Assembly: GCF_015070875.1 (NCBI RefSeq)
Contig: NZ_JADDIV010000003.1
Coordinates: forward strand, 434,001-498,000
Source: Ramlibacter pallidus
GTDB taxonomy: Bacteria > Pseudomonadota > Gammaproteobacteria > Burkholderiales > Burkholderiaceae_C
Length of the DNA stretch: 64,000 nucleotides
Reading direction: 5' to 3'
This document shows positions 63,909 through 64,000 of this stretch, in pieces. The position numbers and the translations under genes were made by a program. The notes beneath the pieces are model-generated. The model saw only the letters and a program-made list of their open reading frames with translations, searched no databases and had not been told where the DNA came from. Numbering within the stretch: the stretch's first letter is position 1; every line of letters begins with the position of its first letter.

Positions 63909-64000
63909 CGCACCTGGACGAAAGCGCCGACCTGCGGCGACGCTTCGGCGGGCTCGAGCGCCTGTACGGCATGGACGGCGCGGCAGCGATCCGCCGCGCC
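63905..64000 (+). CDS. tcdA: tRNA threonylcarbamoyladenosine dehydratase, N-terminal fragment
   Basis: The last 32 codons of the window read MTHLDESADLRRRF, then GGLERLYGMDGAAAIRRA. This is the typical opening of TcdA/CsdL (ThiF/E1-like family), just before the ATP-binding GxGGVG motif, which falls outside the window. TcdA cyclises t6A to ct6A at tRNA position 37 using ATP. The identification rests on this short N-terminus only. Confidence 0.72.
   Translation, partial: MTHLDESADLRRRFGGLERLYGMDGAAAIRRA

Noticed and set aside
55369..63972. Three reverse-strand open frames of about 800-920 codons opposite the RTX gene
   Set aside because: They are antisense reflections of the RTX and cadherin-like repeats, rich in Val/Ala/Asp runs, with no start sites or domains.

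Overview
The window looks like a chromosomal segment from a GC-rich betaproteobacterium, most likely of the Comamonadaceae (Ramlibacter/Variovorax-like). The evidence is the very high GC content, the order yebC-purD-hemF-nadD-rsfS-rlmH-maf-rng, the tolB-pal-cpoB block, and many start/stop overlaps of the GTGA/ATGA type. This assignment rests on gene content only. I saw no tRNA, rRNA, CRISPR array, insertion sequence or phage. No gene-free stretch exceeds 300 bases; the longest is 49934-50180 (247 bp, between the O-antigen ligase and tolB genes).

Layout. 1-5.5 kb: an EVE-domain gene (cut by the window edge), 2-dehydropantoate reductase, an MFS exporter, an isocitrate lyase/PEP mutase-like protein and two alpha/beta hydrolases. 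5.5-10.8 kb: a three-kinase signalling cluster, namely a membrane kinase with a periplasmic sensor and two cytoplasmic kinases carrying closely related N-terminal receivers. 10.9-17.7 kb: a HAD phosphatase, a sorbosone-dehydrogenase-like protein, a cytochrome c oxidase whose subunits I and III are fused and whose subunit II carries a cytochrome c domain, and divergent c-type cytochrome genes separated by a perfect inverted repeat. 17.7-25.7 kb: a small unknown protein, a very large multi-PAS hybrid kinase, and a CpxRA-like two-component system preceded by two Spy/CpxP-like proteins.

25.7-35.3 kb is a pyrimidine acquisition and breakdown island. It holds cytosine deaminase, a BMP-type nucleoside ABC transporter behind a consensus-perfect sigma-54 promoter, uracil phosphoribosyltransferase, a URC4/DUF1688 protein and a GTP-cyclohydrolase-II-like URC1 protein. 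Cytosine would be converted to uracil and then to UMP, which enters the URC uracil-degradation route and releases nitrogen; the sigma-54 promoter suits nitrogen control. 35.3-45 kb is housekeeping: a HerA/DUF853 ATPase, YebC, PurD, HemF, NadD, RsfS with an unusual basic tail, RlmH, Maf and RNase G. A kinase-less PAS protein on the opposite strand sits between maf and rng.

45-50 kb is a lipopolysaccharide/glycan operon (ligase, MsbA-like flippase, two glycosyltransferases). 50-52.8 kb is tolB-pal-cpoB without tolQRA beside it. 53-63.8 kb holds a putative lipoprotein and a 3372-residue RTX protein with a lipase-like head, four cadherin-like domains and a serralysin-type C-terminus. The window ends in the first 32 codons of tcdA, preceded by a terminator that lies inside a mini-ORF.
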